Shown one piece after another: positions 1 to 7,177 of a stretch of DNA of 16,457 nt. The stretch's first letter is position 1. The number at the start of each line of letters is the position of its first letter. The DNA is from Bacteroidaceae bacterium. GTDB taxonomy: Bacteria > Bacteroidota > Bacteroidia > Bacteroidales > Bacteroidaceae. The translations under genes were made by a program, and so were the position numbers. The stretch is taken from positions 1 to 16,457 of the forward strand of contig JAGBYN010000137.1 of assembly GCA_017628775.1 (NCBI GenBank), written 5' to 3'. The notes under the pieces were generated by a model that did no database searches, had not been told where the DNA came from, and saw only the letters and a list, made by a program, of their open reading frames with translations.

Positions 1-97
1 AAATGAAACTTTTTTGATCCTTTTACTTTCATTTTGATTTTTCGCCCTTTTCAAGAAAAAGACGAAAGGATCAAAGCAAAATGTTAAATGTATTATG
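1..97. other. Window-edge intergenic segment with an imperfect inverted repeat
   Basis: AT-rich sequence with no supportable gene. An 11-nt arm TTTGATCCTTT (13-23) is repeated in inverted form as AAAGGATCAAA (65-75), with smaller T-run/A-run complementarity between the arms. It could be the 3' end structure of a gene outside the window, but neither strand shows a clean U-tract right after an arm, so I do not call a terminator. Confidence 0.4.
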
Positions 98-136
98 AGA
101 GTTGAGAGAGGAGAGTTTAGAGTTGAGAGAGGAGAG
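98..136 (+). repeat. AG-rich 18-nt direct repeat, two copies
   Basis: AGAGTTGAGAGAGGAGAG occurs exactly at 98-115 and 119-136. A nearly full third copy lies at 210-225 and a degenerate one around 371-387. The first 16 nt reappear in inverted orientation at 492-507. No reading frame or known motif explains it. Its strong purine bias on one strand is the most obvious property. Confidence 0.85.
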
Positions 137-138
137 AA

Positions 139-210
139 GAGGCTTCGCCTCGTTAAGAGGGACCTAAAGGTCCGTTAAGAGGTTAAGAGGAGCCTTTGGC
201 TCGTTAAGAA
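139..210 (+). repeat. Array of three short hairpins separated by GTTAAGAG linkers
   Basis: Three perfect small hairpins with different stems follow each other: GAGGC/GCCTC at 139-151 (loop TTC), GGACC/GGTCC at 160-173 (loop TAAA) and GAGCC/GGCTC at 190-202 (loop TTT). The linker GTTAAGAG is found at 152-159, 174-181 and 182-189, and GTTAAGAA at 203-210. Spacing is regular while the stems differ yet stay paired, so the architecture, not the stem sequence, is what is repeated. Confidence 0.8.
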
Positions 211-222
211 GTTGAGAGAGGA

Positions 223-262
223 GAGGTAGGGGCCGATCCCCGTGTCGGCCCGTCGTCAATCA
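223..262 (+). repeat. GTAGGGG...GTGTCGGCCCGTC intergenic repeat, copy 1
   Basis: The stretch from 223 reads GAGGTAGGGG, CC, GATCCCC, then GTGTCGGCCCGTC. It aligns almost base for base with 14799-14840, downstream of sulP. Within it GGGCCGA (230-236) can pair with TCGGCCC (245-251), giving a 7-bp stem with an 8-nt loop. The right half is also the first unit of the 42-nt tandem repeat. This looks like a dispersed intergenic element. Confidence 0.7.
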
Positions 263-366
263 ACTCACGAATCGTGCCAAGCCGTGTCGGCCCGTCGTCA
301 ATTCACTCATGAATCGCGTTAATTTGTGTCGGCCCGTTGTCAATCAACGTACTAACGAGGGTTTAG
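241..366 (+). repeat. 42-nt tandem repeat, three units
   Basis: Units start at 241, 283 and 325, exactly 42 nt apart. The first 20 nt are conserved (CGTGTCGGCCCGTCGTCAAT in units 1 and 2; TGTGTCGGCCCGTTGTCAAT in unit 3). The remaining 22 nt diverge progressively: units 1 and 2 still share a CACTCAYGAATCG-like segment, and unit 3 much less. There is no unique-spacer pattern and no cas gene, so this is a decaying tandem repeat and not a CRISPR. Confidence 0.8.
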
Positions 367-409
367 AGTGAGAGTTTAGAGTTGAGAAAATCTCCCATGT
401 ATTTTGCCC

Positions 410-482
410 GACCTTAAAGACCTTAATGACCTTAGAGACTTTAAAGACCTTATTAGTTTGGCAAGACCTTAATGACCTTATC
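410..482 (+). repeat. 9-nt minisatellite GACCTTAAW, 5 + 2 units
   Basis: Five back-to-back 9-mers run from 410 to 454: GACCTTAAA, GACCTTAAT, GACCTTAGA, GACTTTAAA, GACCTTATT. After a 10-nt interruption two more follow (465-473 and 474-482). As a result the 16-mer GACCTTAATGACCTTA is present exactly at 419-434 and 465-480. The period is a multiple of three, but no start codon or signal suggests translation. Confidence 0.85.
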
Positions 483-491
483 GCCAAGGCG

Positions 492-514
492 CTCCTCTCT
501 CAACTCTCAACTCT
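492..514 (-). repeat. Inverted copy of the AG-rich repeat
   Basis: CTCCTCTCTCAACTCT at 492-507 is the exact reverse complement of AGAGTTGAGAGAGGAG at 98-113 and 119-134, and a partial second unit extends it to 514. Together the copies bracket the repeat mosaic with opposite orientations. It ends 28 nt before the M20 stop codon. Confidence 0.8.
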
Positions 515-542
515 GTCGCTATTTTTTGTACATTTTATGGTA

Positions 543-1895
543 CTATAAATTCAGATGGAAACCTACAACGGCTTCAATACCACGGCGGAACATATCCAAT
601 GGGAAGTTTTCATTGGGCGAGTGGATGGCATTACTTTCCAAGCCAAAGCCCATAAGAACGGTCTTAATACCTAACACACGTTCAAAATCACTGATAATGG
701 GAATTGAACCACCACGACGCACCGCCAAAGGACGTTTTCCGAAAGCTGCGGTAAACCCGATTTCAGCCGCCTTATATGCAGGTAAATCGATAGGACACAC
801 ATAACCTTCGCCACCATGCATTGGCGTTACCTTCACGCGAACACCCTTAGGCGCAATACTTTCAAAATAATTGATAAATAGTTTTGAAATCACCTCATGC
901 TGCTGATGAGGCACAAGACGTGTTGACACTTTGGCATAAGCTTTAGAAGGAAGCACCGTTTTAGAACCCTGACCTGTGTAACCGCCCCAAATGCCACACA
1001 CATCAAATGAAGGGCGACAACTGTTGCGCTCAATGGTTGAATAACCTTCCTCGCCTGCCACTTCATCAATATCTATGGCATTCTTGTATTTCTCCAAATC
1101 AAAAGGTATCTGTGCAATCATGGCACGTTCTTCAGCCGAGAGTTCCTCAACATCATCATAGAAATGGGGAATAGTAATCTTACCACGTTCATCCACAACC
1201 TTAGCCAGCATATTGCAAAGCACATTGATGGGGTTTGCTACCGCACCACCGAAGTGACCCGAATGCAGATCGCGATTAGGACCCGTAACTTCTATTTCCC
1301 AATACGCAAGACCACGAAGTCCGGTGGTCAGACTTGGAAGGTCGGCGCTAAGCATACTCGTGTCGCTCACCAAGATAACATCAGCCTTGAGTAAGGCAGC
1401 ATGTTCCTGTAAGAATCCGCCTAACGAGGGACTACCGATTTCCTCTTCGCCTTCAAAGATAAATTTCACATTATGCTTGAGCAAACCGTGCTTCACGAGA
1501 TATTCAAAAGCCTTAACCTGAATCATCGCTTGACCCTTATCGTCGTCAGCACCACGTGCCCAAATTCGCCCGTCGCGCACCTCGGGTTCAAAGGGATTGC
1601 TCTTCCAAAGCTCAAGGGGTTCTGCGGGCATCACATCGTAGTGCGAATAAATCAGCACCGTTTTGGCATCATCAGCCACGTGTTTCTCTGCGAAAACCAA
1701 AGGGTTGCCAGCTGAAGGCATAACCTCAGCATGATCCACACCTGCCGATTTCAACAATTCCACCCAGCGCTCAGCACAACGCAACATCTCACCTTTCTTT
1801 TCAGGGTGAGCACTGATACTGGGGATGCGTATCAAAGAAAAAAGTTCTTCAAGAAAACGACTCTCGTTTTCAATAATGTATTGTTTTATATCCAT
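543..1895 (-). CDS. M20 family metallopeptidase (dipeptidase)
   Basis: 450-residue cytoplasmic zinc dipeptidase of the M20 family (carnosinase/CNDP-like or PepV-like group), expected to split dipeptides or short peptides. Visible motifs in order: YSHYDVMP with metal ligand H85 and D87, RGADDDKG with the bridging aspartate near D118, EGEEEIGS with the general-base/metal glutamate pair at 151-152, SDT with D178, DLHSG with H211 in the lid/dimerisation domain, and the C-terminal ligand in NAIHSPNE (H425). All family metal ligands are present, length is normal, and there is no signal peptide. The ATG start gives the usual short N-terminal helix before the IRIPSIS motif. It lies 133 nt downstream of the DUF1934-like gene on the same strand, so co-transcription is possible but not shown. 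Exact substrate specificity cannot be read from sequence. The family call is firm. Confidence 0.93.
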   Translation of the reverse strand: MDIKQYIIENESRFLEELFSLIRIPSISAHPEKKGEMLRCAERWVELLKSAGVDHAEVMPSAGNPLVFAEKHVADDAKTVLIYSHYDVMPAEPLELWKSNPFEPEVRDGRIWARGADDDKGQAMIQVKAFEYLVKHGLLKHNVKFIFEGEEEIGSPSLGGFLQEHAALLKADVILVSDTSMLSADLPSLTTGLRGLAYWEIEVTGPNRDLHSGHFGGAVANPINVLCNMLAKVVDERGKITIPHFYDDVEELSAEERAMIAQIPFDLEKYKNAIDIDEVAGEEGYSTIERNSCRPSFDVCGIWGGYTGQGSKTVLPSKAYAKVSTRLVPHQQHEVISKLFINYFESIAPKGVRVKVTPMHGGEGYVCPIDLPAYKAAEIGFTAAFGKRPLAVRRGGSIPIISDFERVLGIKTVLMGFGLESNAIHSPNENFPLDMFRRGIEAVVGFHLNL

Positions 1896-2028
1896 AATTT
1901 ATAAGGTTATGAAGTAAGTTTTTAAGATTATAAGGTTTAGGAAATTGGAAGGTTACTTGGTTTCAAGTTAGTTTTATATAAAGCATAAATGGCGCACCTT
2001 ATTCTTTTCACGGCATTAAAATTATCGC

Positions 2029-2433
2029 CTACACTTCCCGCCACATCACTTTTAAATGGTTCTTTGCCATTGATTGACCTGAAATAAAAAGATCATAATA
2101 GAGTTCTAACTTGCCTCGATCGACTTTAAACTCCGAAGCCATGGCGGTGGTCAACACCCCCATATCAAAGGTTCCTTCAGGGGTCACGTACGGATGGGCC
2201 GTTTGGTGGTTCATCCTGAATTCCAAGTAACTATCAAGCAGCCCTTTTCGCCACAAATGAGCCCCATGTTCAGAAATCAGCAACCGAGCTTCAACCTTCT
2301 CTGATTCTTGATAAACAAGCTCTAACCCCTCTGTTGTTTGCGCCATAGTCCCTGAATAGCGTTCCGTAATTTTATCCGTGCCATATTCAGTGGACGTGCA
2401 CAACACCATTAGGATTTCTATTGCAGTCTTCAT
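2029..2433 (-). CDS. DUF1934-like small beta-rich protein
   Basis: A 134-residue protein from the ATG at 2433. The reading frame is open upstream to an ATG at 2493, but that start would overlap the end of the C10 peptidase gene by 47 nt and add 20 basic residues unlike the family. The 2433 start leaves a 13-nt gap and begins directly with the first predicted strand (MKTAIEILMVLCTST). The pattern TEYGTDKITERYSGTM, then LELVYQES, then a late GKLELYYDLFISGQSMAKNHLKV strand pair resembles DUF1934/YwiB, a calycin-like beta-barrel family of unclear function. I see no signal peptide or catalytic motif. Its placement right after the C10 peptidase gene suggests co-transcription, though the two products probably work in different compartments. 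Family assignment is by pattern recognition only. Confidence 0.72.
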   Translation of the reverse strand: MKTAIEILMVLCTSTEYGTDKITERYSGTMAQTTEGLELVYQESEKVEARLLISEHGAHLWRKGLLDSYLEFRMNHQTAHPYVTPEGTFDMGVLTTAMASEFKVDRGKLELYYDLFISGQSMAKNHLKVMWREV

Positions 2434-2446
2434 AGTAGATTGACGT

Positions 2447-4345
2447 TTATTGTCGATATTTCTTCTTTTTATTTTGTATGTAAACACCCTCACCTGGAGC
2501 GGAGACCTTGATCTTTTGCCCTTTAAGGTTATACATCGCCTCCTCCTTACCCGAATGAACTACAGGAGAAACATCCGACGGCTGCGGCATCGTGAATTGC
2601 AGTTCACGAATGGTGTGCCAGGAATAGGCCATGCGGAAGGTGTAGGTCTCACCAGGCTTCAACCCCACGTATTCAAAGGTATCCACCCTACTTTCACCTG
2701 GATTTAAATAAAGGAATGACGCCTTTTGCGTGGCACCCTCATAGTTGCGGCAACTATCGCCCTCATCCAGAAAAGCGCGATAGAGTTCGCCACAACGTCC
2801 CTCAGCTGTAAGCGCATTGTAAGCCTCAACCACTATTCGCACAGCATCGGGGGACATCAATTGAGGTTCAGAAACATGGAATGACAACCGAGAAGCCACG
2901 GCTGGTTGCACCTCAATGGGGATTTCACAAAGGATATTGATATCATCGGGCGATATGGAAAGGACGCGCGATCCCGATTCAGTAAACAATGCTGCGATAT
3001 CAAGACATGCCGATTCACCCGGATTCAAGGTTACGCCCGACAAACCGACATAGTCTGCTTGTTCAAAGCGTGCGGTATCGGTGGGCGCATTGCTCAAGAG
3101 TTCAAAAGGTGTCGTTAAAGCGGTTTGCCCCGCATGGCGCACATACACCCGAATCGGCGTATAGATACCAACATGAGGCGTGGAAAGCACACGCATGGAA
3201 TCCACCACCACATCGTGTGGCACACGCTCAAGGGTGTCGGGCAAAGCCACATCAATAGAATCTGGATAGAGCATCAACAATTCCTGATTGCAGAAAAAGC
3301 CTTGGGCTGAATCATCATCATAACGATCGTCAACAGCCTCGTAAGCAGCCAAAACATCCAAACGGAAATAACCGTCATAATGACCGCCATAGCCCCAATT
3401 CACATGAAAAAGCCCGTCTTCCTGGAGTCCATCAACCACAAAAGCATGGCCTTGAATGAGTTGCGTATAGCCAGCGTAAAGCACCGGCCGACCAGCTTTT
3501 AACTCTTGCACAATCATCGCCACCCAATCAGCAGGCGCATAACGGTAGCTATCGGCATAATGAACATAGCCCCAGCCAAAAGCATACTTCAAAGGTTCCA
3601 CCAGATTACGCACATTGGCCCCACTCTCCTCAAGTCCCCAATTCATCCGTGCTGCCATGCCACAATAAAGGCTAAGGCGTGCCACCGCATCCTGAGAGGC
3701 TTCAGAAGCCTGCTGCGTATCATAATCATCCAATATCAAGCGGGTATCTACCGTTGTGCCTGGCATCGCATCGGCTATGACATAATGAGGGGTGGTCCAC
3801 CCCTTCAAGGTGTCCTGCAAAGTGAGCACCCGACGATGGTAAGTTATAATTTCCTCCAAAGCCGTAGCCACACAGCCCACCACCGCACGCGTGTTGCTCC
3901 AAGTACTATCCGCCTGGAGCACTCTCGGACAGGCCGCATTATAGGGATGCTTTTGATGGCGTACCATCGTGAGAAGCGGTTCTATGGCAAGACCTTGTGG
4001 TAAATGCACATCTGTCGTGGAGTGTCGATTGGCTGCCACGGTAAAGGCATGCAGAAATGAAGCCACAGATTGGGGCATCGCACGAGTATCCAACCGACCA
4101 TAACCTAAGATTGCAGGCAAGGCCTCGTGTGCTGAAACCACAACAAAGTTGTCACCCAAAGCATATACGCGACAAGCCTCAGCTGCAGATAAAGGCACTT
4201 CACGAAGTTCAGAGACACTGCGCACACCGCGCTGAAAAAAGAAATTCTCTGCCATGCGTTTCACGTGCCCTTCATCAATCGCCTGTGCCTGTGCTACAAC
4301 AGCACTCAAGCACAACAGCACAACTTGCAAAAATTTCTTCATCAT
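2447..4345 (-). CDS. Secreted C10 family (streptopain-like) cysteine peptidase
   Basis: A 632-residue secreted peptidase of the streptopain/SpeB and interpain type. From the ATG at 4345 it begins with a signal peptide (MMKKFLQVVLLCLSAVVAQAQA). A pro-domain follows, with FVVVSAHEALPAILGYG near residues 67-83. Next is the C10 catalytic domain, with the nucleophile C158 in VVGCVATAL, catalytic H300 in QGHAFVVDG, and the NWGYGGHYDGYF motif around 316-327. Beyond about residue 355 come beta-sandwich-like regions and a C-terminal tail with MYNLKGQKI and GEGVYIQNKKKK, resembling short Prevotella/Porphyromonas T9SS sorting tails. The open frame extends upstream to 4459, but those 38 residues are not signal-like and cover the promoter at 4384-4414, so the shorter start is preferred. 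Expected role: extracellular proteolysis of host or dietary protein, activated by removal of the pro-domain. Catalytic residues are intact. Confidence 0.9.
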   Translation of the reverse strand: MMKKFLQVVLLCLSAVVAQAQAIDEGHVKRMAENFFFQRGVRSVSELREVPLSAAEACRVYALGDNFVVVSAHEALPAILGYGRLDTRAMPQSVASFLHAFTVAANRHSTTDVHLPQGLAIEPLLTMVRHQKHPYNAACPRVLQADSTWSNTRAVVGCVATALEEIITYHRRVLTLQDTLKGWTTPHYVIADAMPGTTVDTRLILDDYDTQQASEASQDAVARLSLYCGMAARMNWGLEESGANVRNLVEPLKYAFGWGYVHYADSYRYAPADWVAMIVQELKAGRPVLYAGYTQLIQGHAFVVDGLQEDGLFHVNWGYGGHYDGYFRLDVLAAYEAVDDRYDDDSAQGFFCNQELLMLYPDSIDVALPDTLERVPHDVVVDSMRVLSTPHVGIYTPIRVYVRHAGQTALTTPFELLSNAPTDTARFEQADYVGLSGVTLNPGESACLDIAALFTESGSRVLSISPDDINILCEIPIEVQPAVASRLSFHVSEPQLMSPDAVRIVVEAYNALTAEGRCGELYRAFLDEGDSCRNYEGATQKASFLYLNPGESRVDTFEYVGLKPGETYTFRMAYSWHTIRELQFTMPQPSDVSPVVHSGKEEAMYNLKGQKIKVSAPGEGVYIQNKKKKYRQ

Positions 4346-4383
4346 GAATTTATCTTTTTCTCTTATTTCTTTTCTCTTCCTTG

Positions 4384-4414
4384 CAAAACTAACCATAATT
4401 TCAATAGCCACCAA
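4384..4414 (-). promoter_or_regulatory. Bacteroidota-type promoter for the C10 peptidase gene
   Basis: On the minus strand a TAGTTTTG box (4384-4391) matches the Bacteroidota -7 consensus TAnnTTTG exactly. A TTG (4412-4414) lies 20 nt further upstream, a suitable -33 position. The start codon at 4345 would leave a leader of about 30 nt, which also argues against the upstream in-frame start. Confidence 0.6.
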
Positions 4415-4510
4415 GATTTCTAAAGGCAATAAAGGCGGTATATTTCCGTTTTTTATCAAAAATCTGATTTTTTATCTTTCAGAACACACGCCTACTCCGT
4501 GATTAATGTG

Positions 4511-4518
4511 TAATTTTG
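4511..4518 (+). promoter_or_regulatory. TAnnTTTG -7 box for the epimerase-aroA operon
   Basis: TAATTTTG at 4511-4518 matches the Bacteroidota -7 consensus and sits about 43 nt before the epimerase ATG. No good -33 TTTG is visible around 4485-4492, so the promoter is only half supported. It is divergent from the C10 promoter about 120 bp away. Confidence 0.5.
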
Positions 4519-4561
4519 CTTTTCAATAAAAACAACATCAAAACATTACAACTCAAAAGAT

Positions 4562-5431
4562 ATGGAACAGATTAAAAACAACTACCTCACAGTTAAGGTA
4601 GCTGCTCAAGGTGCTGAAATCCAAAGCGTGGTATGCAATAAAACACAACGTGAATACTTCTGGCAAGGCGATGCTAAATACTGGAATGGACACTCGCCCA
4701 TCCTCTTCCCGGTGGTTGGAGGCATGTGGGACCGTACATGCAAATATGAAGATCGTTTGCTTCCTATTGAAAAGCATGGTTTCGTAAGAAAACGCACGTG
4801 GGATTTAGTGGAACTCAAGGAAGACAGTGTGACTTATGCCTACACCCCAAAGGACGAATTGGTGGACTACCCATTCCCCTGCCAGATTTCAGTAACCTAT
4901 CGCGTTGAAGAGAACCACTTGGTCATGCACTTTGAAGTGAAGAACCTTGGCGAAAAGACGATGTATTTCCAATTGGGTGGACACCCCGCCTTTAACCTTC
5001 CCGACTTCTCTGAAGACCAAGAGGTGGTGGGTTACATCAAGCTGGAAGGTACACCCACATCGGTTTTAAGAGCTGGCGAACAGGGTTGCACAACCCCCGA
5101 ACGCTTCCCCTTCCCACAAACTGAAGACGGCCTGGTACCCATCTGTGTGGAGACTTTCAACCATGAAGCGCTCATCTTTGACGAATACAGCGTAACGGCT
5201 GCAACATTGATGTCGCTCGACAAGGAACCCATTGCACGCGTTGAAAGCGATGCGCCAGTATTCTTGTTCTGGCAACCTCAAGGTGTGCACACACCCTTCC
5301 TGTGCATTGAGCCCTGGCATGGCCTTTGCGATATGCAAGGCTTTGACGGTTACATCCACGAACGCCCTTACATGCAAGAACTTGCTGCGGGTCAAGCTTG
5401 GACTAAGGATATGGTCATCACCTTGTACTAA
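4562..5431 (+). CDS. Aldose 1-epimerase family protein (YeaD/LacX type)
   Basis: A 289-residue cytoplasmic protein of the galactose mutarotase-like superfamily, which interconverts alpha and beta anomers of aldoses or sugar phosphates. Motifs seen: SPILFPVVGG (45-54) lining the sugar site, EKHGFVRKRTW with H72, GGHPAFN with the likely acid H141, and CIEPWHGL with the likely base E250. The KHGF and GGHPAF pairing is typical of the LacX/YeaD-like subgroup and not of GalM proper. Length is normal for that subgroup. No signal peptide. It is the first gene of a tight same-strand run; aroA starts 12 nt after its stop codon. The sugar substrate is unknown, and coupling to aroA is probably just operon sharing. 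Confidence 0.88.
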   Translation: MEQIKNNYLTVKVAAQGAEIQSVVCNKTQREYFWQGDAKYWNGHSPILFPVVGGMWDRTCKYEDRLLPIEKHGFVRKRTWDLVELKEDSVTYAYTPKDELVDYPFPCQISVTYRVEENHLVMHFEVKNLGEKTMYFQLGGHPAFNLPDFSEDQEVVGYIKLEGTPTSVLRAGEQGCTTPERFPFPQTEDGLVPICVETFNHEALIFDEYSVTAATLMSLDKEPIARVESDAPVFLFWQPQGVHTPFLCIEPWHGLCDMQGFDGYIHERPYMQELAAGQAWTKDMVITLY

Positions 5432-5443
5432 CGTCACACCGAC

Positions 5444-6667
5444 ATGCTGACTTTATCCGAGAAACTGCGGGTCTGCATCCATCTCCCATCATCAAAGAGC
5501 CTTTGCAACCGCATGATCATCATCAACGAGCTGGCCCACGACAAGCGTGTGCTTCACAACGTCTCAAACTGCGATGATACTAAAGCGCTCATAAAAGCCC
5601 TGAGCAGCACGGAGCAAGTCATTGACATTGGCGCTGCAGGTACGACGATGCGTTTCCTTACAGCACGCTATGCCACAAAACCTGGTGAATGTATCCTGAC
5701 GGGCAGCAAACGTATGCTTCAGCGCCCAATCGGCGTTTTGGTTGATGCCCTGCGCCTGCTTGGAGCAGATATTGAGTACACCCAAAACGAAGGATTTCCA
5801 CCGTTACGAATTAAAGGGCGATCGTTAAAGGGCGGCACAGTGACCTTACCTGCACACGTCAGTTCGCAATACATCTCAGCATTGCTGATGGTTGGTCCAT
5901 CGTTAAAGGAGGGATTACAGCTACATCTTGAAGGCAACATCACCTCACGCCCTTACATTGACATGACCATTGCCCTGATGCGCCAAAACGGAGCAGACGT
6001 GGCTTGGGCGGACGAAACAACCATTAAGGTTAATCCACAGCCATACCAGGTGCAGCCCATGATTTACATTGAAAGCGATTGGAGCGCAGCTTCCTATTGG
6101 TATGAGTTCGTGGCACTGTCGCCCGACCCCGCAGCGCGCGTGGAATTACCCTATCTGTTCAAAAACAGTTTACAAGGCGACAGCAAGGTTGCTGAATATT
6201 TCCGTCCCTTAGGCGTTCAAACAATATTCACCGACAATGGTGTTGTGCTCACGAAAGGCGAGGGTGCGCCACGCCACGAAACATGCCGTTTAGACCTCTC
6301 CGAACAACCCGATTTGGCACAAACCTTGGTGGTGACGTGCGCCATGCTTCAGAAACCCTTTCATTTCAAAGGGCTTCACACCCTTAAAATAAAAGAAACC
6401 GACCGCATTCATGCGTTGCGCACTGAATTAATGAAGTTTGGCATTGCCGTAAACGAAGCAAACGACAGCGAACTCTTTTGTTCAGAATTTCCCACACCGA
6501 GCGAAAGGAATCCCGTCACCATTGAGACCTACGACGACCACCGCATGGCGATGGCTTTTGCCCCATGCGCCTACCTCTACCCGAACCTACACATCAACAA
6601 CCCTGAAGTGGTGTGTAAATCATACCCCGACTTCTGGAAACATCTTGATTTGATTAAGTCCTCATAA
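5444..6667 (+). CDS. aroA: 3-phosphoshikimate 1-carboxyvinyltransferase (EPSP synthase)
   Basis: 407-residue EPSP synthase, the sixth shikimate-pathway step, which joins phosphoenolpyruvate to shikimate 3-phosphate on the way to chorismate. Substrate-binding motifs are in order: LPSSKSLCNR (K18, S19, R23), GAAGTTMRFLTA (63-74), RMLQRPIG (90-97), SSQYISALL (140-148), SDWSAASYW (211-219), PDLAQT with catalytic D290, LKIKETDRI with K317/E318, DDHRMAMAFAP (364-374) and CKSYPDFW with K392. Compared with the E. coli enzyme, Asn94 corresponds to A64 and Pro101 to F71 in the PEP/glyphosate-site helix; this AAGT-type loop seems usual in Bacteroidota. Slightly short at the N-terminus (LPSSKS begins at residue 14). 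It is flanked by gaps of 12 nt and 4 nt, so it is clearly part of an operon. Active-site residues are complete. Confidence 0.96.
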   Translation: MLTLSEKLRVCIHLPSSKSLCNRMIIINELAHDKRVLHNVSNCDDTKALIKALSSTEQVIDIGAAGTTMRFLTARYATKPGECILTGSKRMLQRPIGVLVDALRLLGADIEYTQNEGFPPLRIKGRSLKGGTVTLPAHVSSQYISALLMVGPSLKEGLQLHLEGNITSRPYIDMTIALMRQNGADVAWADETTIKVNPQPYQVQPMIYIESDWSAASYWYEFVALSPDPAARVELPYLFKNSLQGDSKVAEYFRPLGVQTIFTDNGVVLTKGEGAPRHETCRLDLSEQPDLAQTLVVTCAMLQKPFHFKGLHTLKIKETDRIHALRTELMKFGIAVNEANDSELFCSEFPTPSERNPVTIETYDDHRMAMAFAPCAYLYPNLHINNPEVVCKSYPDFWKHLDLIKSS

Positions 6668-6671
6668 AAAC

Positions 6672-7103
6672 ATGTCCTTTTTCCTTTTCGTTATAGCAGC
6701 ACTTGCTGTTCTTTTTATCATCGCTTTTGTTGCGGGCTATTTCCGCAACCGCTACTACGCCAAGAAAATTGAACGTGGCGAAATTGAAGCAATGCCACCT
6801 GTAGAAATTCCCGATTCCGAATGTTGTGGCCAACATGAAACGTGCGAGAAGGATAGCCTCTTGGCTGCAGTGAGCAAAGATGTGGAATACTACAATGATG
6901 AGGAACTTGATCGCTTCCGTTTTCGGCCCTCCGACAGCTACAGTCCTGAAGATGTGGAAGAATTTCAAGAAGTACTCTACACCATGCGCAACGATGAAGT
7001 GGCAGGCTGGGTGCGATCCTTGCAACTCCGTTCCATTGAGCTACCCGACCCCGTAAAGGACGAGGTTTTTCTCATTATCGGCGAACGCCGTTACGGAAGT
7101 TAA
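6672..7103 (+). CDS. Small membrane-anchored protein with CCGxHxxC motif, function unknown
   Basis: A 143-residue protein with one N-terminal membrane helix (about residues 3-23), then a basic stretch (RNRYYAKK) that should keep the rest in the cytoplasm. The soluble part contains ECCGQHETCEKDSL with C51, C52, H55 and C58, a possible metal or redox site, followed by an acidic EYYNDEELDRF segment and a predicted helical region EVAGWVRSLQLRSI. I recognise it as a type of conserved hypothetical protein found in Bacteroidales, but cannot name a function. It starts 4 nt after the aroA stop and ends 74 nt before the PorW-like gene, so it is probably translated from the same message. The ATG is well placed directly before the membrane helix. 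Confidence 0.85.
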   Translation: MSFFLFVIAALAVLFIIAFVAGYFRNRYYAKKIERGEIEAMPPVEIPDSECCGQHETCEKDSLLAAVSKDVEYYNDEELDRFRFRPSDSYSPEDVEEFQEVLYTMRNDEVAGWVRSLQLRSIELPDPVKDEVFLIIGERRYGS

Positions 7104-7177
7104 GAGCGCTCGCACAATGTAGCACAACCTTTGAACCCACCACTTCTCAAAAAGAAAAATAAAAAAAGCCAATCCTC

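Noticed and set aside
13..75. Inverted repeat at the left edge as a terminator
   Set aside because: The arms are 11 nt but 41 nt apart and no T-run follows the distal arm on either strand; the relevant gene is outside the window.
241..366. The three spaced repeats as a CRISPR array
   Set aside because: The period is a plain 42-nt tandem with related tails, there are no unique spacers of constant length, and no cas gene is present in the window.
472..804. Plus-strand open frame of 110 codons
   Set aside because: It starts in the 9-nt repeat region and then runs antisense through the well-supported M20 gene; its protein has no recognisable pattern.
1955..1968. Small hairpin between the DUF1934-like and M20 genes as a terminator
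   Set aside because: The stem is only 5 bp and has no U-tract on the minus strand.
2434..2493. Upstream ATG at 2493 for the DUF1934-like gene
   Set aside because: It would overlap the C10 stop codon region and add a basic stretch not expected in the family; the ATG at 2433 is better placed.
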